64,000 bases of DNA from Roseococcus sp. (GCA_026414745.1 JAOAIK010000037.1:1-64000), one strand, 5' to 3'. Shown: positions 10,068 to 19,611, numbered from the stretch's first letter. Notes: generated from the sequence alone by a model not told the origin. Numbers and translations are program-made.

Positions 10068-12932
10068 CTAGCCCCGCCGCAGGGCGGAGAGCAGGCGCAG
10101 CGCCCGTCCCGACTCGCCCCCGGGCGGCGGCTGCGCCGCGGCGGCCAGGGCAGAGAGCCGGGCCTCCAGCGCCGCAAGCCCGCCTGCCTCCGGCCCGGCT
10201 GCCGGCTCGACCCCGGCCATGGCCTCGAGCAGGGCGATCCGGCCGGGCAGGTCGTCCTCCGCCGCCCAGTGCAGGGCGGCCAGCCGCAGGGGCGGCACGC
10301 CGCCCCCCGCCATGGCGAGCGCGATCTCCACCACCCCGCCCTCGCCGGTGGTGAGAGCGAGCGGCAGGGCGAAAGGCCGCCCGCCCGGCGGCAGCGGCGT
10401 CTCCCCGCCCGGGTGGCGAAGCCGCCCCGTCGCGCCGGGGCGGGGCGCGAGGTGAAGCACGGCGCGCAGCGCCTCGCCCGCGCCGAGCCCCTCCGCGCGG
10501 AAGCGGATCACGGGAGCGGGCGCCATGGGCTCGACCCCGGCGGAATCGGCGGCGAGGTCCCAGCCCTCGGCCAGCAGCGCGGCCCAGCCCGGCCCCTCGG
10601 CGCGGGCGGCGAACACCACCGGCACGCGCGGCGCCACCGTGCCGCCCGGCGGCGGCGCGGCCGCCACCTCCTTCAGCGCGACGCGGATGGGGCGCGGATC
10701 CTCGCCCCGGGGCGCGGCGAGCGGCCCCTCCACGACGAGGCCGAGCCGCGTCTCGCCCGCCGGCAGGGCGATGGCGGCCAGCACCTCCTGCCCCGGCATC
10801 AGGCCGAACCAGCGCGGCGGCGCCGCGCCGGCGAAGAGCCCCACCCGGTTCATCTCCGCCCAGGGGCGGGCGGCGAGCCGCAGCAGCACCGTGGCCGGTT
10901 CGGCGAGGCGCAGCGTCAGCGCCCCAGCAGGGCCGACCAGCGCCGCCCCGCCCGGGCCCGGCGCCTCGAAGCCCGCCCCCAGCAGGCCGGCCGCCGCCCA
11001 GTCCTCCTCCGCCTCCAGCCCGATGCGCGCGCCGGGCGCGAGGGCGGGGGGGAGGGCGGGCTCGCGCTGCGGCGGCGGCAGGGCGGAGAGCTCATCCACC
11101 CTGGCCAGGAAATCCGCCGCCACCTCGGGCCAGCCGCGCGGGCGGAACCCCTCGCGGATGCGCGCCTCGGCCGCCGCCAGCGCCGCGCGGTCGGTGCAGA
11201 GGCGGCGGATGTCGGCGGCGATGCCGCGCGGGTTGTAGGGGTCGATCGGCAGGGCGAAGCCCGCCCCGGCCTCGGGCGTCGCGCCCTCCTGGCTGGCCAG
11301 CACCACCTTGCCGAGCGCCAGCGCCTCGCCCACCGGCAGCCCCCAGCCCTCGGTGAAGGAGGGGAAGACGGTGAACAGGCAGGCGCGGTAGAGCGCCTCC
11401 AGCTCCGGATCCGAGACGCCGTGCAGGAGGCGGATGCGGCCGCCGAGGAAGCGCGTGGCCTCGAGCTGCGCCATCAGGTCGTCCACCCGCCAGCCGGGGC
11501 GGCCCACCAGCACCAGCGGCGGCGGGGAGAAGCCCTCGGCGAGGAGCAGCCGCCAGGCCTGGAACAGGGCGAGGTGGTTCTTGCGCGCCTCGATGGTGCC
11601 GACGCAGAGCACGAACTCCCGCCCGCGCAGGTCGGCGAGGCGCGCCGGCCACTCCTCCGGCCCCGGGGGCGCGCCGGCATTCATGCGGTGCGCCAGCGGC
11701 ACGGGGCGGATGGGCAGGGCGGGCGCGCCCTGCGCGGCCAGGGCGGAGGCCAGCTCCCGCGCCGTCCAGGCGCTGATGGTGAGCGCGAAATCCCACAGCC
11801 GCGCGCCCTCGGCGAGGCCCTGGCGATAGGCGCGCACCGTGCCCTCGCTCGTGTATTCGGGGTGGGTGAGGGGGATCAGGTCATAGACCAGCACGCCGAT
11901 GCGGATCCCCGCCGCGCGCAGCCGCGCCAGCGCCGCCGGCGCCCCGGCCCAGAACCAGAAGGCGCCGAGGATGAGGAAGCGCCGCGCGCTGGGCAGATGG
12001 GTGGGCCGGGCGCGGTCCATGGCCTGGGCGACGAGCTGGCGCGCGCGCTCGATGTCGTGCCGCTCGGCGAGGCAGTAGCGGATCAGGGCGCGCAGATCGG
12101 CCGGGTCGAGGGTCCAGAGCGGGCCCATGCGCTCGGCGAGGAAGACGAAGCGCGCGCGCGAGGCGGCCTCTGCGTCGTTCAGGATGCCCTCGGCGAGGCC
12201 GAGCTGCACGCGCTGGATGCCGGTGGCGCGCCCCGTCTCCTGCAGGAGGTTCAGCAGGTCGGTCACGTCGTAGAGGTCGGGGCCGCCGGGCGCACCCTCC
12301 TCCGGCGCGGCGCCGGCGATGCGGCGCAGGAGCTGCCAGTGCCGGCGGTCCGGCGCGAGGGCGAAGGCGCGCCCGGCCGCCTCGCGCGCCCCCGCGCGGT
12401 CATGCGCGGCGAGCCGCGCCTCGGCCAGCGCGCGCCAGGCGGCGGGATCGTCGGGGCTCGCTTCGGCGGCGGCGCGCAGGGCGGCGAGGTCGGGCGTCTC
12501 GCCCGCGGGGGCGGCCGGGCGCGGCGCGATGACGGGCGGCGGCAGGGCGCCCGCCGGCAGCAGGGCGCGCAGCTCCTCGGCGGCGTGGTTGACGGGGGCG
12601 AGCTCGGCCGAGAGCTGGTAGGCAAGCACCGCCTCCTCGAGCCGGCCCATGAGCTTCAGCACATGCCCAAGATGCAGGGGCGGGTCATGATCGCGCGGGG
12701 CGAGCGCCATGGCCTCGCGATAGGCGGCCTCGGCGGCCTCGAGCCGCCCCGCCTCCTTCTCGGCATGGCCGAGCTGGACCCAGATCGGCGCATCGGCCGG
12801 ATGGGTCTCGAGGTGGCGGCGGTAATGCGTCGCCGCCTCCTCCCAGCGCCCCGCGTCGCGCGCGCGGTCGCCGAGCAGCCTCCCGCTCGGCGGGGCGGGG
12901 CGGCGGAGGCGGCGCAGCAGCGCGCCGATCAT
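10068..12932 (-). CDS. TPR-domain GT4 glycosyltransferase
   Basis: A 954-residue protein. The N-terminus (about residues 15-115) has TPR-like repeats (AATHYRRHLETHPADAPIW, AEAAYREAMALAPRDHDPP). The central GT4 module (about 215-600) shows ATGIQRVQLGLAEGI, the hinge LCVGTIEARKNHL, and the donor-binding stretch EGWGLPVGEALALGKVVLAS near residue 529. The last 350 residues are beta-rich and unassigned, probably a carbohydrate-associated accessory region. The ORF track extends 27 residues upstream, but MIGALLRRLRRP is the likely start. It is the first gene of the two-gene operon. TPR plus glycosyltransferase architectures are used in exopolysaccharide and protein glycosylation; which applies here is not determinable. 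Confidence 0.83.
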   Translation of the reverse strand: MIGALLRRLRRPAPPSGRLLGDRARDAGRWEEAATHYRRHLETHPADAPIWVQLGHAEKEAGRLEAAEAAYREAMALAPRDHDPPLHLGHVLKLMGRLEEAVLAYQLSAELAPVNHAAEELRALLPAGALPPPVIAPRPAAPAGETPDLAALRAAAEASPDDPAAWRALAEARLAAHDRAGAREAAGRAFALAPDRRHWQLLRRIAGAAPEEGAPGGPDLYDVTDLLNLLQETGRATGIQRVQLGLAEGILNDAEAASRARFVFLAERMGPLWTLDPADLRALIRYCLAERHDIERARQLVAQAMDRARPTHLPSARRFLILGAFWFWAGAPAALARLRAAGIRIGVLVYDLIPLTHPEYTSEGTVRAYRQGLAEGARLWDFALTISAWTARELASALAAQGAPALPIRPVPLAHRMNAGAPPGPEEWPARLADLRGREFVLCVGTIEARKNHLALFQAWRLLLAEGFSPPPLVLVGRPGWRVDDLMAQLEATRFLGGRIRLLHGVSDPELEALYRACLFTVFPSFTEGWGLPVGEALALGKVVLASQEGATPEAGAGFALPIDPYNPRGIAADIRRLCTDRAALAAAEARIREGFRPRGWPEVAADFLARVDELSALPPPQREPALPPALAPGARIGLEAEEDWAAAGLLGAGFEAPGPGGAALVGPAGALTLRLAEPATVLLRLAARPWAEMNRVGLFAGAAPPRWFGLMPGQEVLAAIALPAGETRLGLVVEGPLAAPRGEDPRPIRVALKEVAAAPPPGGTVAPRVPVVFAARAEGPGWAALLAEGWDLAADSAGVEPMAPAPVIRFRAEGLGAGEALRAVLHLAPRPGATGRLRHPGGETPLPPGGRPFALPLALTTGEGGVVEIALAMAGGGVPPLRLAALHWAAEDDLPGRIALLEAMAGVEPAAGPEAGGLAALEARLSALAAAAQPPPGGESGRALRLLSALRRG

Positions 12933-13072
12933 CGCCCCTGCCCTGCCCGCGCCGCGCGACGCCGCCGCATGCCGCCTGCCCCCGAGATGGCGGAGCCCTT
13001 CGCCCCGCCGCATGGTTTCAAGGCCGGAGCGCGGCGCGTCAAGCGGCGAGGGGGCGCGCGCGACGGGTGCGC

Positions 13073-13951
13073 TCAGGCGCGCCCGTTCACCAGCGCGTCG
13101 TAGTCGCGCATCAGCGTCTCGGTGATCGTGCCCGGCGTGTAGTGGTGATCGCCGATGCGCCGCACAGGCGTCACCTCGGCCGCGGTGCCGGCGAGGAAGA
13201 CCTCGCTCGCGCGCGCCATCTCCTCGGGGCGGATCACGCGCTCCACCACCTTCATCTGCCGCTTGCGCGCGAGGTCCATGACCGTGCGCCGCGTGATGCC
13301 GTCAAGGAAGCAGGAGGGGACGGGCGTGTGCACCTCGCCGTCGAAGACGAAGAAGGCGTTGGCGCCGGTGGCCTCGGCCACATCGCCCTTCCAGTCGAGC
13401 ATCATGGCGTCGTCCGCCCCTTCGTCCATCGCCGCGTGCTTGGCGAGGGTGCCTATCATGTAGAGGCCCGCGGCCTTGGAGGCGGTGGGCGCCGTCTCCG
13501 GGTGCGGGCGGCGCCACTTCGCCAGGGCGAGGTGCACGCCCTTCATGCGCTGCTCCACGCCGAAATAGGCGCCCCATTCCCAGACGGCGATGGCGAGGTG
13601 GATGCGCGTGTTCTTCGCCGCGACCCCCATCTCCTCCGCCCCGCGCCAGGCGATGGGCCGCACATAGGCGTCGGAGAGGCCGTTCCTCGCCAGCGTCTCG
13701 TTGCAGGCGGCGTCGATCTCCTCGGCCGTCCAGGGAATCTCGAAGCCGAGAATCCGGCCCGAGGCGATCAGCCGCTCCGTGTGCGCACGCAGCTTGAAGA
13801 TGCGCCCGCCATAGGCGCGCTCGCCCTCGAACACCGCGCTGGCATAATGAAGCCCGTGCGAGAGGACGTGCAGATTCGCCTCGCGCCAGGGGCGGAAGGC
13901 GCCGTCCCACCAGATGAAGCCGTCGCGGTCGTCGAAGGGAACAAGGGCCAC
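13073..13951 (-). CDS. ilvE: branched-chain amino acid aminotransferase
   Basis: A 292-residue class IV PLP aminotransferase that interconverts valine, leucine and isoleucine with their 2-oxo acids. It carries the N-terminal SHGLHYASAVFEGERAYGG, the PLP-lysine region SKAAGLYMIGTLAK and the class signature EATGANAFFVFDGE. The ORF track runs 57 residues further upstream, but GTG at 13951 has an ideal GGAGG seven bases ahead and gives the standard alphaproteobacterial length. It is divergent from the MarR-type regulator gene. Its promoter has a perfect -35 and contains a 12-base palindrome, so control by that regulator is plausible. Confidence 0.94.
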   Translation of the reverse strand: MALVPFDDRDGFIWWDGAFRPWREANLHVLSHGLHYASAVFEGERAYGGRIFKLRAHTERLIASGRILGFEIPWTAEEIDAACNETLARNGLSDAYVRPIAWRGAEEMGVAAKNTRIHLAIAVWEWGAYFGVEQRMKGVHLALAKWRRPHPETAPTASKAAGLYMIGTLAKHAAMDEGADDAMMLDWKGDVAEATGANAFFVFDGEVHTPVPSCFLDGITRRTVMDLARKRQMKVVERVIRPEEMARASEVFLAGTAAEVTPVRRIGDHHYTPGTITETLMRDYDALVNGRA

Positions 13952-14057
13952 AGCGATTCCTCCAGGTCGGATCACAGGCTTGCGTCCGCACCCGAAGGGG
14001 CGTTCCGTTCGCAACCCGGGTGGTTCGCCTGACGCATGATCCTTGCGTTTGCCAGCG

Positions 14058-14069
14058 CCTTCTAGAAGG
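14058..14069. promoter_or_regulatory. perfect 12-base palindrome CCTTCTAGAAGG, candidate operator
   Basis: A perfect dyad sits over the -10 element of the ilvE promoter and 18 bases before the start of the divergent MarR-family gene. MarR dimers bind palindromes of this size, so it is a candidate autoregulatory operator that could also switch ilvE. The palindrome is seen; its function is inferred. Confidence 0.4.
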
Positions 14070-14088
14070 GGCGGGAAAATTGTGTCAA
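14059..14088 (-). promoter_or_regulatory. near-consensus sigma70 promoter of ilvE
   Basis: On the minus strand a perfect -35 TTGACA (14083-14088) is followed after 18 bases by TAGAAG (14059-14064). This predicts a transcript start near 14052 and a leader of about 100 bases to the ilvE GTG. The -35 overlaps the proposed ATG of the divergent regulator gene, so the two transcription units are tightly interlocked. Confidence 0.6.
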
Positions 14089-14702
14089 TGAAGCTGACCG
14101 AAAATCGGAGCATGGCAGCCATGCCGCAACGGCCGGAACCGGAGCGCCCGCGCGAGAGCGGCCCCGCGCGCAGCCTCCTCTTCCTGCGCGAGGAGGAGCT
14201 CCGTCTCGCCCAGGACCTGCTCTATTTCGGCTATCGCGACTTCACCGCGGGGGCCGACCGCCTCCTCGCCGAGCTCGGCATGGGCCGGGCGCATCATCGC
14301 GTGCTCCATTTCGTCGGCCGCGCCCCGGGGATGAAAGTGGGGGATCTGCTCGCCATTCTCGGCATCACCAAACAGTCCCTGGGGCGGGTGCTGCAGCCGC
14401 TGATCGAGGAGGGCTATGTGCGCCAGGATCCCGGCCTCAAGGACAAGCGCCAGCGCCTGCTGCGCCTGACCGAGAAGGGCGAGGCGCTGGAGCGTCGCCT
14501 CTTCGAGGCGCAGCGCGAGTGGGTGTTGCGCGCCTATCGCGAGGCCGGGCCAGAGGCGGTGGAGGGCTTCCGCCGCGTCATGCGCGGCCTGATGGGCGAG
14601 GAGGCGCGCGCCCAGTTCGAGGCGCTGGAGCGCCAGGCCGCCCCCGGCCGCACCACCACCCCCGCCTTCAGCCCCCGCACGCTGGAGAGGAAGACCGCCT
14701 GA
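14088..14702 (+). CDS. petP: MarR-family regulator, PetP type
   Basis: A 204-residue winged-helix regulator. The core LFLREEELRLAQDLLYFGYRDF, then MGRAHHRVLHFVGRAPGMKV and the recognition-helix region LGITKQSLGRVLQPLIEEGYV, followed by the wing KDKRQRLLRLTEKGEAL, match the PetP group. PetP is encoded with the response regulator PetR and was described in Rhodobacter capsulatus as needed for cytochrome bc1 and photosynthetic growth. The ATG at 14088 was chosen; 14112 is an alternative. The stop is two bases before petR, so the genes are co-transcribed. The function here is extrapolated from synteny and similarity. Confidence 0.8.
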   Translation: MKLTENRSMAAMPQRPEPERPRESGPARSLLFLREEELRLAQDLLYFGYRDFTAGADRLLAELGMGRAHHRVLHFVGRAPGMKVGDLLAILGITKQSLGRVLQPLIEEGYVRQDPGLKDKRQRLLRLTEKGEALERRLFEAQREWVLRAYREAGPEAVEGFRRVMRGLMGEEARAQFEALERQAAPGRTTTPAFSPRTLERKTA

Positions 14703-14704
14703 CC

Positions 14705-15409
14705 ATGCCCGAGACCGCGGCCGACATCCTGGTGGTGGACGATGACGCGCGGCTGCGCGGCCTCTTGCAGCGCTTCCTCGCGGAGCAGGGGCACCGCGTC
14801 GCCGTCGCCGCCGACGGCCCCTCGGCCCGCGCCGCGCTCGCCGCCATGGCCTTCGACCTCCTGGTGGTGGACGTGATGATGCCGGGCGAGAGCGGGCTCG
14901 AATTCGTCGAGTCCCTGCGCCGGGCGGGCAACGACACGCCGGTTCTGATGCTCACCGCGCGCGGCGACCCCGATGACCGCGTGGCGGGCTTCGAGCACGG
15001 CGCCGACGACTACCTCGCCAAGCCCTTCGACCCGCGCGAGCTGGCGCTGCGCATCCGCACCATCCTCAAGCGCGCCCAGCCCGCCGCCGCGCCCGCTGCA
15101 GCCCCCCTCGGCCCCATCCAGCTCGGCACGCGCTGGTACGACCCCGCACGGAACGAGCTGCACGGGCCCGAGGGCGTGCAGCGCCTGACGGGGGGCGAGG
15201 CGGCGCTGCTGGTCGCGCTCGCCCGCCGGGCGGGCGAGGTGCTCTCGCGCGAGGAGATCGCCGCGGCCCTCGGCACGCCCGAGGCCGGCGAACGCAGCGT
15301 GGACGTGCAGGTGACGCGGCTGCGCCGCAAGATCGAGGCCGACCCGCGCGAACCGCGCTTCCTCCACACCGTCCGTCACCGGGGCTATGTGCTGCGCCCG
15401 GGGCCGTGA
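14705..15409 (+). CDS. petR: OmpR-family response regulator, PetR type
   Basis: A 234-residue two-component response regulator. The receiver domain (residues 8-120) has the acidic pocket VVDDD, phospho-acceptor Asp56 in LLVVDVMMPG, the conserved Thr in LMLTARGD, and the Lys in DYLAKPFD. The C-terminal winged helix (about 140-232) contains SREEIAAAL, RSVDVQVTRLRRKIE and HTVRHRGYVL. The ORF track starts far upstream; the ATG at 14705, just after the petP stop, begins the receiver fold. The sensor kinase follows after 52 bases, so phosphotransfer from that kinase is the natural reading. Confidence 0.92.
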   Translation: MPETAADILVVDDDARLRGLLQRFLAEQGHRVAVAADGPSARAALAAMAFDLLVVDVMMPGESGLEFVESLRRAGNDTPVLMLTARGDPDDRVAGFEHGADDYLAKPFDPRELALRIRTILKRAQPAAAPAAAPLGPIQLGTRWYDPARNELHGPEGVQRLTGGEAALLVALARRAGEVLSREEIAAALGTPEAGERSVDVQVTRLRRKIEADPREPRFLHTVRHRGYVLRPGP

Positions 15410-15461
15410 TTGCCGCGCGGGGCGCGGCCTCGCCGGGCCCGGTGGCTGAGGGCGGCGGCGC

Positions 15462-16808
15462 ATGCGCCCCGACAAGTCCCTCGCGCGACGTATCTCCACC
15501 CTGCTGCCGCGCGGGCTGCTCGCGCGCACCCTCATCATCCTGCTGCTGCCCATGGTGCTGCTGCAGGCGGTGGCGCTGCAGCTCTTCTACGGCGGGCAGC
15601 TCGACGTCATCTCGCGGCGCCTCACTGGCGCCCTGGCCGGCGACATCGGCTTCGTCGCGAGCTTCATCGAGGAGGTCACGCCCGAGCAGCGCGCGCGCAT
15701 GATGCGCGAGGGGCAGTGGCGCCTCGGCCTCGCCCTCAGCTACGAGGAGGGCGGCCAGCTCGGCCCGGTGCCCGAACGCCCCGCCTGGTCCCCCCTTCTG
15801 CCGCTGGAGGGCGACCTGCAGGCCGCGCTGCGCGAGCGCCTCGCCCTGCCCTTCGATGCGGACTGGCTGAGCGATCCGGCCGCCATCGTGATCCGCGTGC
15901 AGCTTCCGGGCGGCGTGCTGCATGTGGAGGCCCCGCGCCGCCGGCTGATCACCAGCACCCTCTACGTCTTCATGGTGTGGCTGGTCGGCACCGCGCTGCT
16001 GCTCGCCCTGGTGGCCGCGCTGTTCATGAAGAACCAGGTGCGGGCCATCCGCCGCCTGGCCGCCGCGAGCGAGGCCTTCGGCCTCGGCCGCGACGGGGGG
16101 CCCATCAAGCCCGAGGGCGCGCGCGAGGTGCGCCAGGCGGCGCTCGCCTTCAACGCCATGCGCGAGCGCATCATCCGCTTCGTCGCCCAGCGCACCACCA
16201 TGCTGGCCGGGGTCAGCCACGACCTGCGCACGCCGCTGACGCGCCTGCGGCTCGGCCTCGCCATGCTGCCCCGCACGCCCGAGACCGAGGCCGACATCGC
16301 CGCCCTCACCCAGGACGTGGAGGAGATGGAGCGGCTGATCGACGCCTACCTCGCCTTCGCCCGCGGCGAGGGGACGGAACCCGCCCGCGAGGCCGACCTC
16401 GCCGCCCTGGTGCGCGAGGCGGCCGCCAAGGCGCGGCGCGCCGGCGCGGCGGTGGAGGTGGAGGCGCCCGAGACGCTGCCGCTGCGCCTGCGCGCCGATG
16501 CCCTGGGCCGGGCGCTCGCCAATCTGCTCGACAACGCCCGCCGCCACGCGGGGCGCATCGCCGTCGCGGTGCGCCCGCCCGGCGGGGAGGCGCCGGGCTT
16601 CGCCGAGGTGGTGGTGGACGATGACGGCCCCGGCATTCCCGAGGCCGAGCGCGCCGAGGCGCTGAAGCCCTTCCACACCGGTTCGCCCAGCGGCACGGGG
16701 CTCGGCCTCGCCATCGCGCACGACATCCTGCGCGCCCATGGCGGCGAGCTGCTGCTCGAGCAGAGCCCGATGGGCGGGCTGCGCGCGCGGCTCAGGCTGC
16801 CGGCGTGA
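15462..16808 (+). CDS. EnvZ-like sensor histidine kinase
   Basis: A 448-residue inner-membrane kinase. The first TM segment is at about residues 20-45, a periplasmic sensing loop of about 115 residues follows, and the second TM is at about 165-190 ([21 protein letters not shown]). Next come a HAMP linker, the H-box [14 protein letters not shown] with phosphorylated His253, the N-box [12 protein letters not shown], and the G-boxes VDDDGPGIP and GTGLGLAI. It follows petR on the same strand and is its likely partner. The last 17 bases overlap the 3' end of the opposing serS, so the two transcripts are complementary at their ends. Confidence 0.92.
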   Translation: MRPDKSLARRISTLLPRGLLARTLIILLLPMVLLQAVALQLFYGGQLDVISRRLTGALAGDIGFVASFIEEVTPEQRARMMREGQWRLGLALSYEEGGQLGPVPERPAWSPLLPLEGDLQAALRERLALPFDADWLSDPAAIVIRVQLPGGVLHVEAPRRRLITSTLYVFMVWLVGTALLLALVAALFMKNQVRAIRRLAAASEAFGLGRDGGPIKPEGAREVRQAALAFNAMRERIIRFVAQRTTMLAGVSHDLRTPLTRLRLGLAMLPRTPETEADIAALTQDVEEMERLIDAYLAFARGEGTEPAREADLAALVREAAAKARRAGAAVEVEAPETLPLRLRADALGRALANLLDNARRHAGRIAVAVRPPGGEAPGFAEVVVDDDGPGIPEAERAEALKPFHTGSPSGTGLGLAIAHDILRAHGGELLLEQSPMGGLRARLRLPA

Positions 16809-18057
16809 TGCGCTCCATCCCGCCCATCCAGGGCCGCAGCACCTGCGGGATCTCGATGCCGCCGTCGGGCTGCTGATAGGTCTCCATCACCGCGATCAGC
16901 GCGCGGCCCACCGCCACGCCCGAGCCGTTCAGCGTGTGCAGGAACAGGTTCTCCTTCCCCCGCCGGAAGCGCGCCTTCATGCGCCGCGCCTGGAAGTCCC
17001 GGCAGTTGGAGCAGGAGGAGATCTCCCGCCAGGCGCGCGCCCCCGGCAGCCACACCTCGAGATCGTAAGTCCGCGCCGCGCCGAAGCCCGTATCCCCGGC
17101 GCAGAGGAAGACCCGCCGCCAGGCGAGGCCGAGCGCGGTGAGGATGCCCTCGGCGCAGCGCGTCATGCGCTCGTGCTCGGCGTCGCTCTGCTCCGGCGTG
17201 CAGAGGGAGACGAGCTCCGCCTTCATGAACTGGTGCTGGCGCAGCATGCCGCGCGTGTCGCGCCCGGCCGCGCCCGCCTCGCTGCGGAAGCAGGGGGTGA
17301 GCGCGGCGAAGCGCAACGGCTCTTCCGGCTCGGGGATGATGGAGTCCGCGACGAGGTTGGTCAGCGGCACCTCGGCGGTCGGGATCAGGTAGTGATCGCC
17401 GGCGCGGAAGAGGTCCTCGCCGAACTTGGGCAGCTGCCCGGTGCCGTAGAGCGTCGCCGCGTTGACCAGCAGCGGCGGGCTGACCTCGGTATAGCCGTTC
17501 CGCTCGGTGTGCACCGAGAGCATCCACTGCCCGAGCGCGCGTTCGAGCCGCGCCAGCGCGCCCTTGAGCACCACGAAGCGGCTGCCGGAGAGCTTCGCCG
17601 CCCGCTCGAAATCCATCAGCCCGAGCGCCTCGCCGAGCTCGAAATGCTGCTTCGCGCCGGGGATGTCGCGCGGGGTTCCATGGCTGTGGAGGACGCGGTT
17701 GCCGGTCTCGTCCGCGCCGTCGGGCACCTCGGCGTCGAGGGTGTTGGGCAGGCGCGACAGCGCGTCCTCGAGCGCGGCGGTCCGCGCCGCGGGATCGACG
17801 CTCTCGGCCGCCGCCATGGCCGCGGCGACCTCGGCCTTGAGGCGTTCGGCCTCGGCCGCATCGCCGCGCTTCATCGCCGCCCCGATCTCCTTCGAGAGCG
17901 CGTTGCGCCGGGCGAGCGCGGCCTCGGTGGCGGCGATCGCCTCGCGCCGCGCCTCGTCGAGCGCGATCAGCGCCGCGGCCTGCGGCGGCAGCCCGCGCCG
18001 GGCCAGGGCCGCGTCGAAGGCCTCGGGGTTCTCCCGCACCTTGCGGATGTCGTGCAT
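16792..18057 (-). CDS. serS: seryl-tRNA synthetase
   Basis: A 421-residue class II synthetase that charges tRNA-Ser (and tRNA-Sec where present). The N-terminal coiled-coil tRNA-binding arm (about 25-105) is rich in Ala/Glu/Lys. The catalytic part contains class II motif 2 ([20 protein letters not shown], followed by QHQFMKAEL) and motif 3 near the C-terminus ([17 protein letters not shown]). The length is normal. It lies 29 bases downstream of tatC in the same direction, a familiar alphaproteobacterial order, so it may be transcribed with tatBC. Confidence 0.96.
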   Translation of the reverse strand: MHDIRKVRENPEAFDAALARRGLPPQAAALIALDEARREAIAATEAALARRNALSKEIGAAMKRGDAAEAERLKAEVAAAMAAAESVDPAARTAALEDALSRLPNTLDAEVPDGADETGNRVLHSHGTPRDIPGAKQHFELGEALGLMDFERAAKLSGSRFVVLKGALARLERALGQWMLSVHTERNGYTEVSPPLLVNAATLYGTGQLPKFGEDLFRAGDHYLIPTAEVPLTNLVADSIIPEPEEPLRFAALTPCFRSEAGAAGRDTRGMLRQHQFMKAELVSLCTPEQSDAEHERMTRCAEGILTALGLAWRRVFLCAGDTGFGAARTYDLEVWLPGARAWREISSCSNCRDFQARRMKARFRRGKENLFLHTLNGSGVAVGRALIAVMETYQQPDGGIEIPQVLRPWMGGMERITPAA

Positions 18058-18086
18058 GGCTCAGTCCACCAGAAGGGCGCGGCGCG

Positions 18087-18884
18087 TCAGGCGTTGCCAG
18101 GCTTGGGCGGCCGCGGCGTGATCCAGGAGGCGAAGAGGATCGAGATCTCGTAGAGCAGGATCAGCGGCAGCGCCAAACCCACCTGGCTGATCACGTCGGG
18201 CGGCGTGATGATGGCCGCCAGCACGAACATGCCCACGATGGCGTAGCGCCGCCCCTTCTTCAGCGTCTCCACGCTCAGGATGCCGACGCGGCAGAGGAGC
18301 ACCAGCGCCACCGGCATCTGGAAGGCAAGCCCGAAGGCGAGGATCATGTGCATGACCAGCGAGAGATACTCGCTCACCTTCGCCTCGAGCTGGATGGGCA
18401 CGGTGCCGCCGCCGGTCGGCGTCTCGAAGCTGATGAAGAAGTGCCAGGCCAGCGGGAAGATGAAGTAGTAGGCGAGCGCCGCGCCGAAGAGGAACAGCAC
18501 GGGCGAGGCGATGAGGAAGGGCATGATCGCCCGCTTCTCGCTGCGGTAGAGGCCGGGGGCGATGAACAGCCAGGCCTGGGTGGCCCACATCGGGAAGCTG
18601 AAGAACACAGCCCCGAAGAAGGCCACCTTCAGGTAGGTGAAGAAGGCCTCGTAGAGGGCCGTGAAGATCATGCGCCGGTCCCCGCCCCCCTGGGCCATCA
18701 GGATGTCGGCCAGCGGCGCGGCGAGGAAGCCGTAGATCTGCGCCGAGAAATAGTAGCACACGCCGAACATCACCGCGAAGGTGCCCACGGACCAGAGGAG
18801 CCGCTGGCGCAGCTCCATCAGGTGCTCGATGAGCGGCATGGGCTTGTCGTCGATCGGGTCGTCGTCGCGCGCGGTGTTGGACAC
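18087..18884 (-). CDS. tatC: Sec-independent (Tat) translocase subunit TatC
   Basis: A 265-residue polytopic inner-membrane protein with six predicted helices, which forms the twin-arginine signal peptide receptor with TatB. Conserved features include the N-terminal PLIEHLMELRQRLLWS, the periplasmic loop region around FEAFFTYLKVAFF, and FGLAFQMPVALVLLCRVGI. It starts at GTG (18884) with TGAGG about eight bases upstream. It is placed nine bases after tatB. No tatA is found anywhere in the window. Confidence 0.95.
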   Translation of the reverse strand: MSNTARDDDPIDDKPMPLIEHLMELRQRLLWSVGTFAVMFGVCYYFSAQIYGFLAAPLADILMAQGGGDRRMIFTALYEAFFTYLKVAFFGAVFFSFPMWATQAWLFIAPGLYRSEKRAIMPFLIASPVLFLFGAALAYYFIFPLAWHFFISFETPTGGGTVPIQLEAKVSEYLSLVMHMILAFGLAFQMPVALVLLCRVGILSVETLKKGRRYAIVGMFVLAAIITPPDVISQVGLALPLILLYEISILFASWITPRPPKPGNA

Positions 18885-18893
18885 GATCGGGCC

Positions 18894-19514
18894 TCAGGCG
18901 GTCTTGGCCGGCGCGGAGGCCGGCGCTGGGGCATCCGCGACGGGCGGCGCGGCGGACGCGGTTGCAGGCCCCGCATCGGCCGATGGGGCGGGGCCGGAGG
19001 CGGCCGGCGGCGCGGGTTCGGGCGCGAGCCCCGCCGGAGCCGGCGTGGAGGGCGGAACGAAGGCCGGCGCCGGGACGGGCGGCGGCTCGGGCGGCCTGTA
19101 GGGCGCCATCGTCTGCGGCGGGATCATCGCCGGCGCGTCGGGCACGTCGCGCGCCGTGGGCGGGGGTGTCCAGGCGGGCGGGCTCGCGGCGCCCAGATCC
19201 CTCAGCGGATCCTCATTGAAGGCCTTGGTCAGGGTGCCGTCCGCATCCACCGCCCTGCGGATCTCGCCCTTCAGGTCGAAGCTGCGGATCTCGTTGATGG
19301 CGCCCTTCACCTCGGCGATCTGGTTGCGCACTTCGTCGAGCTTCGCCTCGCGGACGAGCTCATCCGCCTGCTGCTGGAACTGCGCCAGCTGCTGCTTGCC
19401 CTTCTTGATCACGTCGGCGATGCCGCGGATGGCGCCGGGCAGATCCTTTGGCCCGATCACCACCAGCGCCACCACGATGATCAGCAGGATCTCTGACCAG
19501 GCGAGATCGAGCAT
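18894..19514 (-). CDS. tatB: Sec-independent (Tat) translocase subunit TatB
   Basis: A 206-residue protein with the TatB signature at its start: a short periplasmic end (MLDLAWSE), one TM helix (ILLIIVVALVVIGPKDLPGA) and an amphipathic helix rich in Lys/Gln/Glu (KKGKQQLAQFQQQADELVREA). The last 95 residues are a low-complexity Pro/Ala tail ending PAPASAPAKTA, longer than in enterobacterial TatB but common in this group. The ATG at 19514 was chosen because it starts the membrane helix; the ORF-track start is 68 residues upstream in non-TatB sequence. Confidence 0.93.
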   Translation of the reverse strand: MLDLAWSEILLIIVVALVVIGPKDLPGAIRGIADVIKKGKQQLAQFQQQADELVREAKLDEVRNQIAEVKGAINEIRSFDLKGEIRRAVDADGTLTKAFNEDPLRDLGAASPPAWTPPPTARDVPDAPAMIPPQTMAPYRPPEPPPVPAPAFVPPSTPAPAGLAPEPAPPAASGPAPSADAGPATASAAPPVADAPAPASAPAKTA

Positions 19515-19611
19515 TCCATCCCCGGAGCGGAAAACCTCGCCCCCCGATACCAGGGGCGGGCCGCCGCGCCAATGCGGCGGAGAGGTTACTTGGTGTGGAG
19601 GCGGGCGGGAG

